Of a DNA stretch of 64,000 bases, positions 17,853-26,757 are shown piece after piece. A program made the translations under genes and the position numbers. Under the pieces are notes generated by a model. That model was not told the origin of the DNA. It ran no database searches and worked only from the letters and a program-made list of their open reading frames with translations. The first letter of the stretch is position 1. Every line of letters begins with the position of its first letter. The DNA is from Wenzhouxiangella sp. (GTDB lineage: Bacteria; Pseudomonadota; Gammaproteobacteria; Xanthomonadales; Wenzhouxiangellaceae): contig SLKT01000099.1 in NCBI GenBank assembly GCA_007134485.1, positions 1 to 64,000 of the forward strand, given 5' to 3'.

Positions 17853-18458
17853 TCAACCGGCGACATCATCTTCAAAGTCGGCCAGCTCAACCCGGAGCCA
17901 GGCACGGGCTCGGCGCAGATCGCGCACGATGGTGCGGCTGGAGACGCCGAGCATTTCGCCGATCTCCTCCACGGTATATCCGGCATACAACTGGGCGGCG
18001 GCGGCTTCGGCCATCCGCTGGTCCTGGTTCGACAATGACACGAGCCCCTTTTCGATCGCGATGATGCGGTCAATGTCGGCTCCGTCCAGACCGTAGTCGC
18101 TCTCGTTGTAGGTCTCTCGAACCTGGTCGCCGCCCCGCTTCATCCTTGATTGCTTGCGTGCGTAATCCAGGATGAGCTGGCGCATTGCGCAGGCCGCAAG
18201 CCGCTGGAAGTGGAGACGACTTTCGACGGGGCTCCCCATGCTGCCGCGCAGCTTGAGAAAGGCTTCATGAACCAGCGCCGTGGTCTGCAGGGTCGGATTG
18301 CCGCCCATTCTGCGGCGCTGATCACGGGCGATATGGCGCATGTCTTCGTACACCAGCGGCATCAGGCGGTCGAACAGCTCTGGAGTCGACTGGATCTCTT
18401 CCAACAGGCGCGTGACTTCCGATGGCGCCACTTCTTTGTAGGGATTTCTATCTACCAC
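17853..18458 (-). CDS. ECF-type RNA polymerase sigma factor, kinase-linked
   Basis: Sigma factor of the ECF class often paired with Ser/Thr kinases. Region 2 is seen as MPLVYEDMRHIARDQRRR, TTALVHEAFLKLRG and CAMRQLILDYARKQSRMKRGG; region 4 is a helix-turn-helix, YTVEEIGEMLGVSSRTIVRDLRRARAWL. The ORF opens at 18548 with an Arg-rich stretch that looks non-native. A GTG at 18458, overlapping the stop of the kinase gene, gives 201 aa, the normal length; an ATG at 18500 is also possible. Overlap with the kinase gene upstream implies translational coupling. It probably directs transcription of local surface-protein genes in response to the kinase; that is inferred. Confidence 0.9.
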   Translation of the reverse strand: MVDRNPYKEVAPSEVTRLLEEIQSTPELFDRLMPLVYEDMRHIARDQRRRMGGNPTLQTTALVHEAFLKLRGSMGSPVESRLHFQRLAACAMRQLILDYARKQSRMKRGGDQVRETYNESDYGLDGADIDRIIAIEKGLVSLSNQDQRMAEAAAAQLYAGYTVEEIGEMLGVSSRTIVRDLRRARAWLRVELADFEDDVAG

Positions 18459-21259
18459 TGGCCCTGAGGTTCCTGCGGCGCAACCGGGTCTCGCGCCCAT
18501 CGTTTCTGCTCGATATCGTGACCGGCGCCGGGATCGGTCTCGTGCCATGCAGCGTAGAGTCCGTGCAGCTCCAACGCAATGTCCAGGGTGCGATCATGGT
18601 CCTCGCCCAGCTCCTCCCGATAGATTTCATAGGCCTCAAGCATCGGCGTCTCAGCTTCACCATATCGTCCTTGCGCCGCCAGGGCCAGGCCCAGACGGGC
18701 ATGGAACACGCCCTGGTGCCAATGGCCGGATGACAGAACGCGCCGGCCGCGCTCCACGGCTTCGGCAGCCAATTCCTCAGCTTGGCGGTAGCGACCCAGC
18801 GACTGAACCAGCGAACTGGAGTTGTTGATAAAGATCAGTGTACGGTGATGATCATTGCCATACAGGCGCCGGGCACTGTTCATCGCCTCCAGTGAATACG
18901 GCATGGCCTGTTCCGGCCGTTCCATCGCATTGAGCAAAAACCCCATGTTATTGACCGAGACCATGGTCTGGGGATGCTCGTTACCGAGCGCTGTGCGTCG
19001 GCCTTCAAGCGCTTCACGGTAATAAGGCAGGGCTTGGTCCAGATGACCCTTTTGCTGCAGCAGCCAACCCATGTTGCTGATCGAACTCAAGGTTTCCGGA
19101 TGCCGGTCTCCCAATGTCTGACGACGAATGTCCAGGACTTCCCGGTAATACGGTTTGGCTTCGTCGAGGTGTCCCTGACTACTCAGAAAAGACCCCATGT
19201 TGCTCAGCGATGCCAGGGTTTGCTCATGCGTGGCGCCCAGGGCCACTCGACTCCTTTCCAGTGTGTCGGAAAACAGCTGACCGGCCCGTTCCAGATCGCC
19301 GCTGTTGAAGTAGTGGGTACCCAGGCTGCCGGTTACACGAAGGGTCTTCAAATGATCTTCGCCCAGCTTCTCGCGAAAGCCGTTCATCGCTTCTTTGTAA
19401 TAGCGACGCTGAAGTTCGTAGCGCCCCATCTGCCCGTGCAGTGCGCCCATCTCGTAGACCGATTGCAGGGTGTCGGAGTCGAGATCGCCCAGCCATTGAC
19501 GACGAATTTCAAGCGCGCGCGCCTGAGGTATCTCGGTCTGTTCCCTGATGCCCAGTTCGCGCATGGTCGTGGCCGTGACCTGCAACAGCCTGGCCTGCAA
19601 CAGCGGCTGGGCGGTAAATTCCTGATCGATGGTACGCAGGGTGGGCGCAAATATATCGCGATTCATGCTGGCCAGGGCCACGTCAGTGAAATTGACCCCG
19701 CCCAGGGATTCATCCAGCACGTGCAGTTCGTGCTCGATCTGGTCATCGTCGCCAAGCAACCCATCCAGCGCAGACCGACGCTGGTCCAGAATATCCGATC
19801 GCAGCCCGGCGCCCATGGCGGTGGCATCGATTGCGGCCAGTCGTCTGGCCTGAAAATCGACCACCAATTGCAACTCGCCGGCCAGCAGTGCAGCCTGCTG
19901 CTCGGCGGATACCGCGCGCTGGGTTTCCAGTTCAGCCCGGTCACGTTGTTCGGTGGCGTGGTGGGCTTGCCACAGTGCACCGGCAACCGCCATCAACAAT
20001 AGCAGCGCACCGGCCAGCGTTGCTCCAGTAGCCACGCGATGGCGGCGAATGAATTTTGATAGCACATAGGCCCCGGTCTGCTCCCTTGCCTGGACCGGGT
20101 AGCCCCGGCGGCAATGCCGCACGTCTTCGAGCAATTGCGGCACGCCGGCATAACGCTGGTCTGGATCTTCGGCGCAGGCGCGATCAATGATGGCGACGAG
20201 GTCATTTCTGCGCTCCAGGTCAACGGGCAATTCCGGGGCAATGGTATGCCCCGGTTTGGCCTGACGAATACCGCCGCCCAGCAACCATTGCAACAGCACA
20301 CCCAATGACCAGATGTCGGACTGTGTTGAAGCAAGCTCACCATGAAGCTGTTCTGGCGCGCAAAACGCCGGGGTCATGGCAATGGCGCTGCCTTGCTGCT
20401 CAATGTGCTCGTCCTGAATCAGCCTGGCCACGCCAAAATCGACCAGCCGGACCTGGCCCGATATGGTGACTCTCACATTGGCCGGCTTGAGATCACCATG
20501 AACGATCTGGCGCTGGTGCGCGTGGGCGACTGCTTCGACCACCTGCTCGAAAAAGTTCAGGCGGGTTGCAAAATCACAGGGCTGCCGTTCGAGATACTCG
20601 TCGAGGTCGTAGCCCTCAACCCACTCCATGACCAGATAGGTCAGACCGTCACTGGTCATACCACCGTCGATCAGGCGTGCGATATTGCGATGATTCAACC
20701 GCGCCAGCAGGCGCCGCTCGATCTGGAGTCGCTCGTCCAGATTCTTCTTGCCGGAGCGGATCACCTTGATGGCGACCGTCATTTCAAAGGAATCATCGGT
20801 GCGTTCGGCCCGATACACCGAGCCCATGCCCCCATGGCCAATGGCCTCGACCACAGTCCATGCACCCAGGCACGTGCCCGGTTCCAGTACCTTCATGCTT
20901 GCCTGAGCTTGCTCGCAGACAACCTGGCCGGCGCGCCGAAACAGCTCGTACATTCCCCCGCACGTCTCATCGCTGGCATCAAGCAGGGCAGCAACCCAGG
21001 GATAGATTCTCGGAGCGCGCGCCCGAATTTGCTCAAGCTCGCGAGCACGCGTTGGATTATCGGCTTCCAGCAACTGATCGAGTAATGTATCGATCAGCCG
21101 TCGCCGGGCGGGGGTCAGTCTGCCCTTATATGGGCCATCGGGCACTGGGTCACATGCGAATGAGTGGGCTTGGTCTCGCAGTCTACTACACGCAATTGGC
21201 TGGCATTGCGGCGATGGGTGCTGGCGAACGGCGCCAAGTTCAATACCGGCTGTTGACAT
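18452..21259 (-). CDS. Ser/Thr protein kinase with membrane helix and TPR repeats
   Basis: About 935 aa. A short helical N-terminal domain (LTPARRRLIDTLLDQLLEAD) precedes the kinase domain: GHGGMGSVYRAE loop, VAIKVIRSG lysine, catalytic HGDLKPANV, DFGVARL, FCAPEQ and SDIWSLGV. All Hanks motifs are present, with the HGD variant common in this subfamily. One membrane helix follows (GATLAGALLLLMAVAGALW), then a coiled coil and at least six TPR-like units (ERSRVALGATHEQTLASLSN; DIRRQTLGDRHPETLSSISN). The start is uncertain: ATG 21259 and 21277 both give odd N-termini, and a GTG nearer the helical domain is possible. It is the upstream partner of the ECF sigma gene. Confidence 0.9.
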   Translation of the reverse strand: MSTAGIELGAVRQHPSPQCQPIACSRLRDQAHSFACDPVPDGPYKGRLTPARRRLIDTLLDQLLEADNPTRARELEQIRARAPRIYPWVAALLDASDETCGGMYELFRRAGQVVCEQAQASMKVLEPGTCLGAWTVVEAIGHGGMGSVYRAERTDDSFEMTVAIKVIRSGKKNLDERLQIERRLLARLNHRNIARLIDGGMTSDGLTYLVMEWVEGYDLDEYLERQPCDFATRLNFFEQVVEAVAHAHQRQIVHGDLKPANVRVTISGQVRLVDFGVARLIQDEHIEQQGSAIAMTPAFCAPEQLHGELASTQSDIWSLGVLLQWLLGGGIRQAKPGHTIAPELPVDLERRNDLVAIIDRACAEDPDQRYAGVPQLLEDVRHCRRGYPVQAREQTGAYVLSKFIRRHRVATGATLAGALLLLMAVAGALWQAHHATEQRDRAELETQRAVSAEQQAALLAGELQLVVDFQARRLAAIDATAMGAGLRSDILDQRRSALDGLLGDDDQIEHELHVLDESLGGVNFTDVALASMNRDIFAPTLRTIDQEFTAQPLLQARLLQVTATTMRELGIREQTEIPQARALEIRRQWLGDLDSDTLQSVYEMGALHGQMGRYELQRRYYKEAMNGFREKLGEDHLKTLRVTGSLGTHYFNSGDLERAGQLFSDTLERSRVALGATHEQTLASLSNMGSFLSSQGHLDEAKPYYREVLDIRRQTLGDRHPETLSSISNMGWLLQQKGHLDQALPYYREALEGRRTALGNEHPQTMVSVNNMGFLLNAMERPEQAMPYSLEAMNSARRLYGNDHHRTLIFINNSSSLVQSLGRYRQAEELAAEAVERGRRVLSSGHWHQGVFHARLGLALAAQGRYGEAETPMLEAYEIYREELGEDHDRTLDIALELHGLYAAWHETDPGAGHDIEQKRWARDPVAPQEPQGQW

Positions 21260-21373
21260 GATGACCGTGGCGCCCAAGCAGCACGTTTCAGAGGCTTCTC
21301 GGGCAGTATTGACGGAATTTCACCGGACGTTGCGTTACCCTTCGGCGCCGAAATTCGAATCTCGTAAATATTC

Positions 21374-21796
21374 ATGAATCACACAGTTTTGTTCTTTCCG
21401 CTGCGTGCTGTCCGTTTCCCTGCGGCTTCCTTTTTCTGCCCACTCCGAATGCTTATCGGCGTGGGGCTTTTCTGTTCCGTCCTGGCCGCGACGGGCCTGG
21501 CCCGGGCGGATGACGGCAGCGCTTTCATCACGACCTGGGAGATCACCGAGGCCGGCCAGGAGATCATGATCCCGACCGCCCCGGATACCGACTATGACTT
21601 CACCATCGACTGGGGCGACGGCACGGTCGAGGAGATTTCGGGCACCGACCCGGATCCGACGCATGCTTACGCCGAGCCGGGGGCCTACGAAGTTGCCATC
21701 ACCGGGCAATTCCGGCGCATCCATTTCGATCTCTCGAGAATGGACTTCCAGAGACCTGCAAGGGGAGACATTCACCTCGGGGAGAATGCGCAATAG
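21374..21796 (+). pseudogene. 5' part of a PKD/BspA-like surface protein gene interrupted by an in-frame TAG
   Basis: The ATG at 21374 gives a signal peptide (IGVGLFCSVLAATGLARAD) and a PKD-like module (FITTWEITEAGQEIMIPTA, FTIDWGDGTVEE, THAYAEPGAYEVAITGQF). The frame ends at TAG 21794-21796 after HLGENAQ and continues in the same frame as LVAVEQWGAIEWTSMEGAF, which is the standard next segment of this protein type. A C-to-T change in a CAG codon would explain the stop. The full gene would be 21374-22972, 532 codons. Confidence 0.75.
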
Positions 21797-21799
21797 CTG

Positions 21800-22972
21800 G
21801 TGGCAGTGGAGCAATGGGGCGCGATCGAGTGGACGAGCATGGAAGGCGCGTTCGCCGGCGCAGCCAATCTGACGCTCAATGCCACTGATGCGCCGGATCT
21901 GTCTGGCGTGCGCTCCCTTAACAGGATGTTTGCGCTGGGCCATTCCTTCAATGGCGATATCGGTCACTGGGATGTCTCCGGCGTCGAGGACATGAGCCAA
22001 ATGTTCGAAGAGACCCGCCAGTTTGATCAGGACATCGGCGGATGGGATGTTTCCAGCGTGAGAGACATGAGCGGGATGTTCACCCTTAATTTCGGGCGAG
22101 AATACGCCTTCAACCAGGATATCGGCGATTGGGATGTCTCCAGCGTGATCGACATGAGCGGGATGTTCCAGCGCGCGAACAACTTCGACCAGGACATCGG
22201 TGGCTGGGATGTCTCCAGCGTCGAGGACATGAGTTATATGTTCGGAGAGGCCAGTTCCTTCAACCAGGATATCGGCGACTGGGACCTGTCGGCGGCCACC
22301 ACCATCCGCGGCATGCTCAGCCGGGCCGAAAACTTCAACCAGGATGTCAGTGGCTGGGACATCTCCAGCGTTCGCGATGTCAGGAGCCTGTTCGGCGGCG
22401 CTGAATCCTTCAACCAGGGCATCAGCGACTGGGACCTGTCCAGCGTGGAAAACATGGAAGGCATGTTCGCCGGCGCCAGCGACTTCAACCAGGACATCAG
22501 CGGCTGGGACGTTTCCGGCTTGACCGACGCGCGCTCCATGTTCAAGGACGCCACCGCCTTCAACCAGGACCTGGACGACTGGGACGTTTCCGCGGTGACC
22601 AACATGAACGGCATGTTCTGGGGCGCGACGGCGTTTGACGGCGCGATCGAGCACTGGGAAGTTTCGAACGTCACCAACATGGCACGGATGTTCTGGAAGG
22701 CTGAATCCTTCAACCGCAACATCGGCGATTGGGATGTATCCGGCGTGAACAACACCTGGCTGATGTTTGCCGAAACCGAATCCTTCAACCAGGACATCAG
22801 CGGCTGGGATGTCTCGAATGTAGTCAATGCCCGCGAGATGTTTCGCGATGCCCGCGCATTCAACCAGGACCTGAGCGCCTGGGCATTCCCCGAGGAAGCC
22901 AATACCGACGACATGTTCGAGGGCGCCGAGGCATTCGAAGATGCAAATGCGCCTGATTCGTCAAGGCTCTGA
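21800..22972 (+). pseudogene. 3' part of the BspA-like (DUF285-type) surface protein: 13 FNQDIxxWDVSxV repeats
   Basis: The listed GTG start is not preceded by a signal peptide, and the frame is continuous with 21374-21796 apart from the TAG. Thirteen units of about 25 residues with consensus FNQDIxxWDVSxVxxMxxMF run from FNGDIGHWDVSGVED to FNQDLSAWAFPEE. Such repeats (Pfam DUF285/BspA-like) occur in surface proteins. The repeats create long open frames on the opposite strand, which are artefacts. The gene is flanked on both sides by ECF-sigma/kinase pairs. Confidence 0.78.
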
Positions 22973-23237
22973 ATATTAACCCGGCAGGTATCTAGATCGC
23001 ATTCAGCCGTGTCATCGGCGAAATAATCGTACACCTGGCACATATTGGGATGGACCCGCGACGACAGCGCGGGCGATGCCGACATCCAAATCCCCGAGCA
23101 ACAAGGGAAACGACCAACACTTGAATGGCAAGTGGCAATGAATGGGTCACTCTTCAGGCGGTGGTCGTAACAGGGATGTCAATGTTATTCTTTTTGCTCC
23201 TGCCTCCGAACCCAGCCCGGCAGGAGCGGAAAATGTC

Positions 23238-23786
23238 ATGCCTGGTGAGCTAACCCTGCTGCTTGAAGCGGCCAACAAAGGGGATCAACCCGCCCTGAAC
23301 CGGCTGGTCGCGCTGCTGTACGTCGATCTTCGCAAATTGGCCCATCGCTGTCGCAAAGGCGAGATCCAGGATCTCGACACCACCAGCCTTGTCCACGAAT
23401 GCTATCTGCGTTTTCTCAAGAGCGGACAGCTCGAGGTTCGTGATCGCTCGCATTTTTTCAACCTGGCCGCGCGGGTCATGCGGCAGTTGCTGGTCGATTA
23501 TGCGCGCGAGCGGCTGGCCCGGAAACGCGGTGGTGGAGTGCCTCATGTCGAATTGCGCGACTCGGATGCCGCCGAACAGGCCGAGGCCGAGCACTGCCTG
23601 GATGTCGATCAGGCCCTGGAACGCCTGGCTGAAATCCGACCAATGCAGGCCAGCGTGGTCGAGTGCAGGTTCTTTGCCGGGCTGACCGAGGAGGAAACCG
23701 CCGAGGCGATGGATCGCTCCTTGCGTAGCGTACAGCGTGACTGGCAGGCGGCGCGGGTCTGGCTGGCCGAACACCTGAAACAATGA
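23238..23786 (+). CDS. ECF-type RNA polymerase sigma factor, kinase-linked
   Basis: 182 aa from ATG 23238 (MPGELTLLLEAANKGDQP), which follows AGGAG about 11 nt upstream; the longer ORF start adds an unlikely leader. Region 2 (LLYVDLRKLAHRCRKG, TTSLVHECYLRF, VMRQLLVDYARERLARKRGGG) and region 4 (LTEEETAEAMDRSLRSVQRDWQAARVWL) are complete. The stop overlaps the start of the downstream kinase gene as ATGA. This is the same partnership as at 17.8-21.3 kb but in the opposite gene order. Confidence 0.93.
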   Translation: MPGELTLLLEAANKGDQPALNRLVALLYVDLRKLAHRCRKGEIQDLDTTSLVHECYLRFLKSGQLEVRDRSHFFNLAARVMRQLLVDYARERLARKRGGGVPHVELRDSDAAEQAEAEHCLDVDQALERLAEIRPMQASVVECRFFAGLTEEETAEAMDRSLRSVQRDWQAARVWLAEHLKQ

Positions 23787-26236
23787 GCGACGATCCACTA
23801 CGTCCCGGTCGAATGCTCGAAGGCCCCCTGTTCCGGGGCTTTCTCAAACGGCTGGCCGAGATCCGCGAGCCCGAGCCAAACGATCGGATTGGCGCCTGGC
23901 GGATCGTTCGCGAGCTTGGCCGCGGCGGCAGCGGAGTGGTATTCCTGGCCGAGCGAGCCGATGGCGCCTTCAGTCAGCAAGTGGCGTTGAAATGGCCGCG
24001 TGGCGACCGGCCGGTGCCCGGCGGACGCGAGGCGCTGGCCCGCGAGCGCGAGCTGCTGGCCGGCCTGGATCATCCCAACATCGCGCGTCTGATTGACGGC
24101 GGCCAGACCGAAGATGGCATGTTGTGGTTTGCCATGGATCATGTGCCAGGACAGACCATCGACCGGCATGCCAAGGGCCTTGAGCTACGCCAACGCCTGG
24201 AGCTGATCACCACCCTGTGTCAGGCGGTTCAGCACGCCCATCGCCGTGGCCTGATCCATGGCGATATCAAGCCATCCAATGTACTGGTCGATGGCCGCGG
24301 CCAACCGCGGTTGCTCGACTTCGGAATTTCGCGTTTCACAGCGGGAGCGATCGGCTCGAGCTACGGACTCACCCCCGACTACGCCAGCCCCGAACAACGC
24401 GATGGCGGGCCACTTACCACGGCCTCCGACCTCTGGCAATTGGGTCGCCTGCTCAATGAACTGATCGGCGATGCGCCAGTACCGGTCGACTTGCGCTCCA
24501 TTATCGACTGCGCCACCGCCGAAGAACCGGAAGACCGCTATGCCTCGGCCACCGCCCTGGCGTCCGATCTGCACGCCTGGCTCGGGCACTACCCGGTGCG
24601 AGCCCATCCGGGGCGCTTGGGTTATCGGCTGGCGCGCTGGGCACAGCGCAATACCGCCGTGGCCGTCGTCACTGGCCTGGCGCTGATCATTGTTGCCGGT
24701 GGAGGCGCCTGGATGGGCTGGCAGGTTACGGCCGAGCGTGATCTGGCTCAAGCCGAGGCCGCGCGCGCCGAGGCCGCGCTGTCTGATGCCGAAATCGCCC
24801 TGGCGCGTGCCACTGCCCTGCATGATTTTCTGATCAACCTGTTTCGCGCGACTCAGCCCCAGGACGAATTGCCGACCACCGCCGAGATCCTGGAGCTCGG
24901 GACCCAACAGGCGCTGGATTCCGATTCCGCTCCGGCAGTAGAACGATTCGGCATGCTGGTTGCACTGGGTCAGGTCTATCAGTCGCAGAACCTCTACGAG
25001 CAAGCCTGGCCCCTGGTCGATGCCGCCATGGAGATCCTGCCTGAAACTCCGGCGCTGGGCCCGATCGACCGGGCACGCGTATTGCAACTGAAGTCACGCC
25101 TGACGATCGCCGACGGGGGCAGCCTGGATGATGCCGAAGCCCTGCTCATCGAGGCCGAGTCGTGGCTTATTGATGCGGACAACGGCCACGATCTGTTGGC
25201 GCAAAACAGGATTCAGCGAACCTGGATCGAACGCCATCGTGGCAACCACGAACAGGCATTGAGCCTGGTTGAACCGCTCTATGAAGACCTGTACCGGACC
25301 GGCCTCCTGAGCGACCTGACCGAAGCATCCTTGCTCGATGCCCTGAGCGGGCTGCAAGCCGCCGCCGGTAATCTGGACCAGGCGGCAAACCTGAGGACCG
25401 AGGCCATCGAGGCCTACCGGCAGGCTACCGGAGAAACAGGCCAGGGGCACGTGGTGGCGCTGGCCAACAGTGTTGGTCTCGAACTGGCCCTGGGACGTTT
25501 GGAAGAGGCCAAGCGCCGCGCCCGTCGCGCCATCGAGCTATACGATCGGATTTATCCTGACCCGGTCGATTATCGCGCGGTCTCACGCCGCACACTGGCG
25601 CGCATCCTGCTGACCACCGGCCGGATCGAGAAGGCTTTCGAGACACTACGGCGCGCCAACGACGAACATGCCGAAGCCCTGAACTCGACGCTCGAGCAGT
25701 GGCCGCTGTATTTCAGTCAGCGCGGCAGCTTCAAGGCGCGTCTGGGTCGCATGGACGCCGCGGTCGAAGACCTGGCCCGGGCTCACGCCCTGGCCGAGGA
25801 GCAGGGCGACTGGGATCCGCGCGTGATTGCCTCGCTGGAGATGCTGCATGCCTGGACCCGCTGTCTGGCCGGCAATGGCCGGGGCGGCGAGCAACTGCTC
25901 GAAGACATGCGCCATGCCGAAACCTTGCAGGGCCAACCACGCAACCGGGCCCAGTTGCACGAAGCCAGGGCGGCCTGCCACCAGGCCAATCAACGTCCGC
26001 AGTCCGCACTCGAGGAGATCGAGGCAGCATTGGCCAGCCATGACGTGGACGGCGACGTGCTGGGGTCGCTGGGCCGTCGTTTGATCCAGGCCAAGGCCTT
26101 AAGCGATCTCGACCGCGTCGATGAAGCCCGTGCGGTATTGCACGAGGCCGACCGGCGATTCGAGTCGCTGGGACTCGACGACCACCCGCGGCGTGCGGCC
26201 GTGCGCGAGGCTCTCCAGCAATTTCCTGGCGGTTGA
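23783..26236 (+). CDS. Ser/Thr protein kinase with membrane helix and TPR-like C-terminal half
   Basis: 817 aa. The kinase domain occupies about residues 35-290: GRGGSGVVFLAE, VALKWPRGD, HGDIKPSNVL, DFGISRF, YASPEQRDGG, SDLWQLG. A membrane helix follows (VVTGLALIIVAGGGAWMGW), then an Ala/Glu-rich coiled coil and about 450 residues of TPR-like helices with weak repeat identity. The catalytic Asp, DFG Asp and beta-3 Lys are all present, so it should be active. The outer helices probably sense or bind a partner. It overlaps the ECF sigma gene by 4 bp. Confidence 0.93.
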   Translation: MSDDPLRPGRMLEGPLFRGFLKRLAEIREPEPNDRIGAWRIVRELGRGGSGVVFLAERADGAFSQQVALKWPRGDRPVPGGREALARERELLAGLDHPNIARLIDGGQTEDGMLWFAMDHVPGQTIDRHAKGLELRQRLELITTLCQAVQHAHRRGLIHGDIKPSNVLVDGRGQPRLLDFGISRFTAGAIGSSYGLTPDYASPEQRDGGPLTTASDLWQLGRLLNELIGDAPVPVDLRSIIDCATAEEPEDRYASATALASDLHAWLGHYPVRAHPGRLGYRLARWAQRNTAVAVVTGLALIIVAGGGAWMGWQVTAERDLAQAEAARAEAALSDAEIALARATALHDFLINLFRATQPQDELPTTAEILELGTQQALDSDSAPAVERFGMLVALGQVYQSQNLYEQAWPLVDAAMEILPETPALGPIDRARVLQLKSRLTIADGGSLDDAEALLIEAESWLIDADNGHDLLAQNRIQRTWIERHRGNHEQALSLVEPLYEDLYRTGLLSDLTEASLLDALSGLQAAAGNLDQAANLRTEAIEAYRQATGETGQGHVVALANSVGLELALGRLEEAKRRARRAIELYDRIYPDPVDYRAVSRRTLARILLTTGRIEKAFETLRRANDEHAEALNSTLEQWPLYFSQRGSFKARLGRMDAAVEDLARAHALAEEQGDWDPRVIASLEMLHAWTRCLAGNGRGGEQLLEDMRHAETLQGQPRNRAQLHEARAACHQANQRPQSALEEIEAALASHDVDGDVLGSLGRRLIQAKALSDLDRVDEARAVLHEADRRFESLGLDDHPRRAAVREALQQFPGG

Positions 26237-26292
26237 ATCGCGCAATCTTCGTGTCTCTCTACAACACCAGCCACAATCTCGGAGAGTACATC

Positions 26293-26748
26293 GTGCACAA
26301 GAAACTTGCATTTACCCTGGCAAGCCTGCTCTTACTGGGTGTTTCACCCCTGGTTACGGCGGAGCAACAAGCCCTTACCTGGTCTGCCGACGATCCCGAG
26401 CTCGAATGGGGCCCGTGTCCGGAATTCATGCCCGAGGACTGCCGTATCGCGGTGTTGCAGGGCAATCCCGCCGGCACGAATGCAGACGTTTTCTTCCGCC
26501 TTCAGCCCGGCACCAAGGCCACCCACCACTGGCACACCTCGGCCGAGCGCATGGTGCTGGTCTCCGGTGAAATGGAAGTCGATTACGATGGTCAGGATCC
26601 CGTCACGCTGACCCCCGGCACCTACGCATACGGCCCTGCCCGTTTGCCACACACCGCGCGCTGCCTGGAAGGCAGCGACCCCTGTGTGCTGTTCATTGCA
26701 TTCGAGGAGCCAGTCGATGCCGTCCCCACAGAGGATGGGAAACGATAG
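26293..26748 (+). CDS. Exported cupin-domain protein
   Basis: 151 aa with a GTG start at 26293, preceded by GGAGAG; the ORF-track start at 26233 lies inside the kinase stop region. The signal peptide is LAFTLASLLLLGVSPLVTA. The cupin motif is visible as GTKATHHWHTSAERMVLVSGEMEV (G-x5-H-x-H-x5-E-x6-G), then PHTARC in the second motif, giving the usual metal-binding His/Glu set. Two Cys pairs (CPEF...EDC; CLEGSDPC) suggest disulfides in the periplasm. The next gene begins 9 bp later, so the two are an operon. Confidence 0.87.
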   Translation: MHKKLAFTLASLLLLGVSPLVTAEQQALTWSADDPELEWGPCPEFMPEDCRIAVLQGNPAGTNADVFFRLQPGTKATHHWHTSAERMVLVSGEMEVDYDGQDPVTLTPGTYAYGPARLPHTARCLEGSDPCVLFIAFEEPVDAVPTEDGKR

Positions 26749-26757
26749 GAGGTTTTC

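Noticed and set aside
21335-22654. 439-aa minus-strand ORF with repetitive Val/His/Ala-rich units
   Set aside because: It is the antisense shadow of the FNQDIxxWDVS repeats; it has no signal, no ribosome site and a composition explained by the plus-strand gene.
15414-22972. Stop-codon reassignment as the reason for the two in-frame stops
   Set aside because: TAA, TAG and TGA all end ordinary genes in this window, for example TAG for the borosin precursor, TAA for the hydrolase at 50279 and TGA in the lpx operon.
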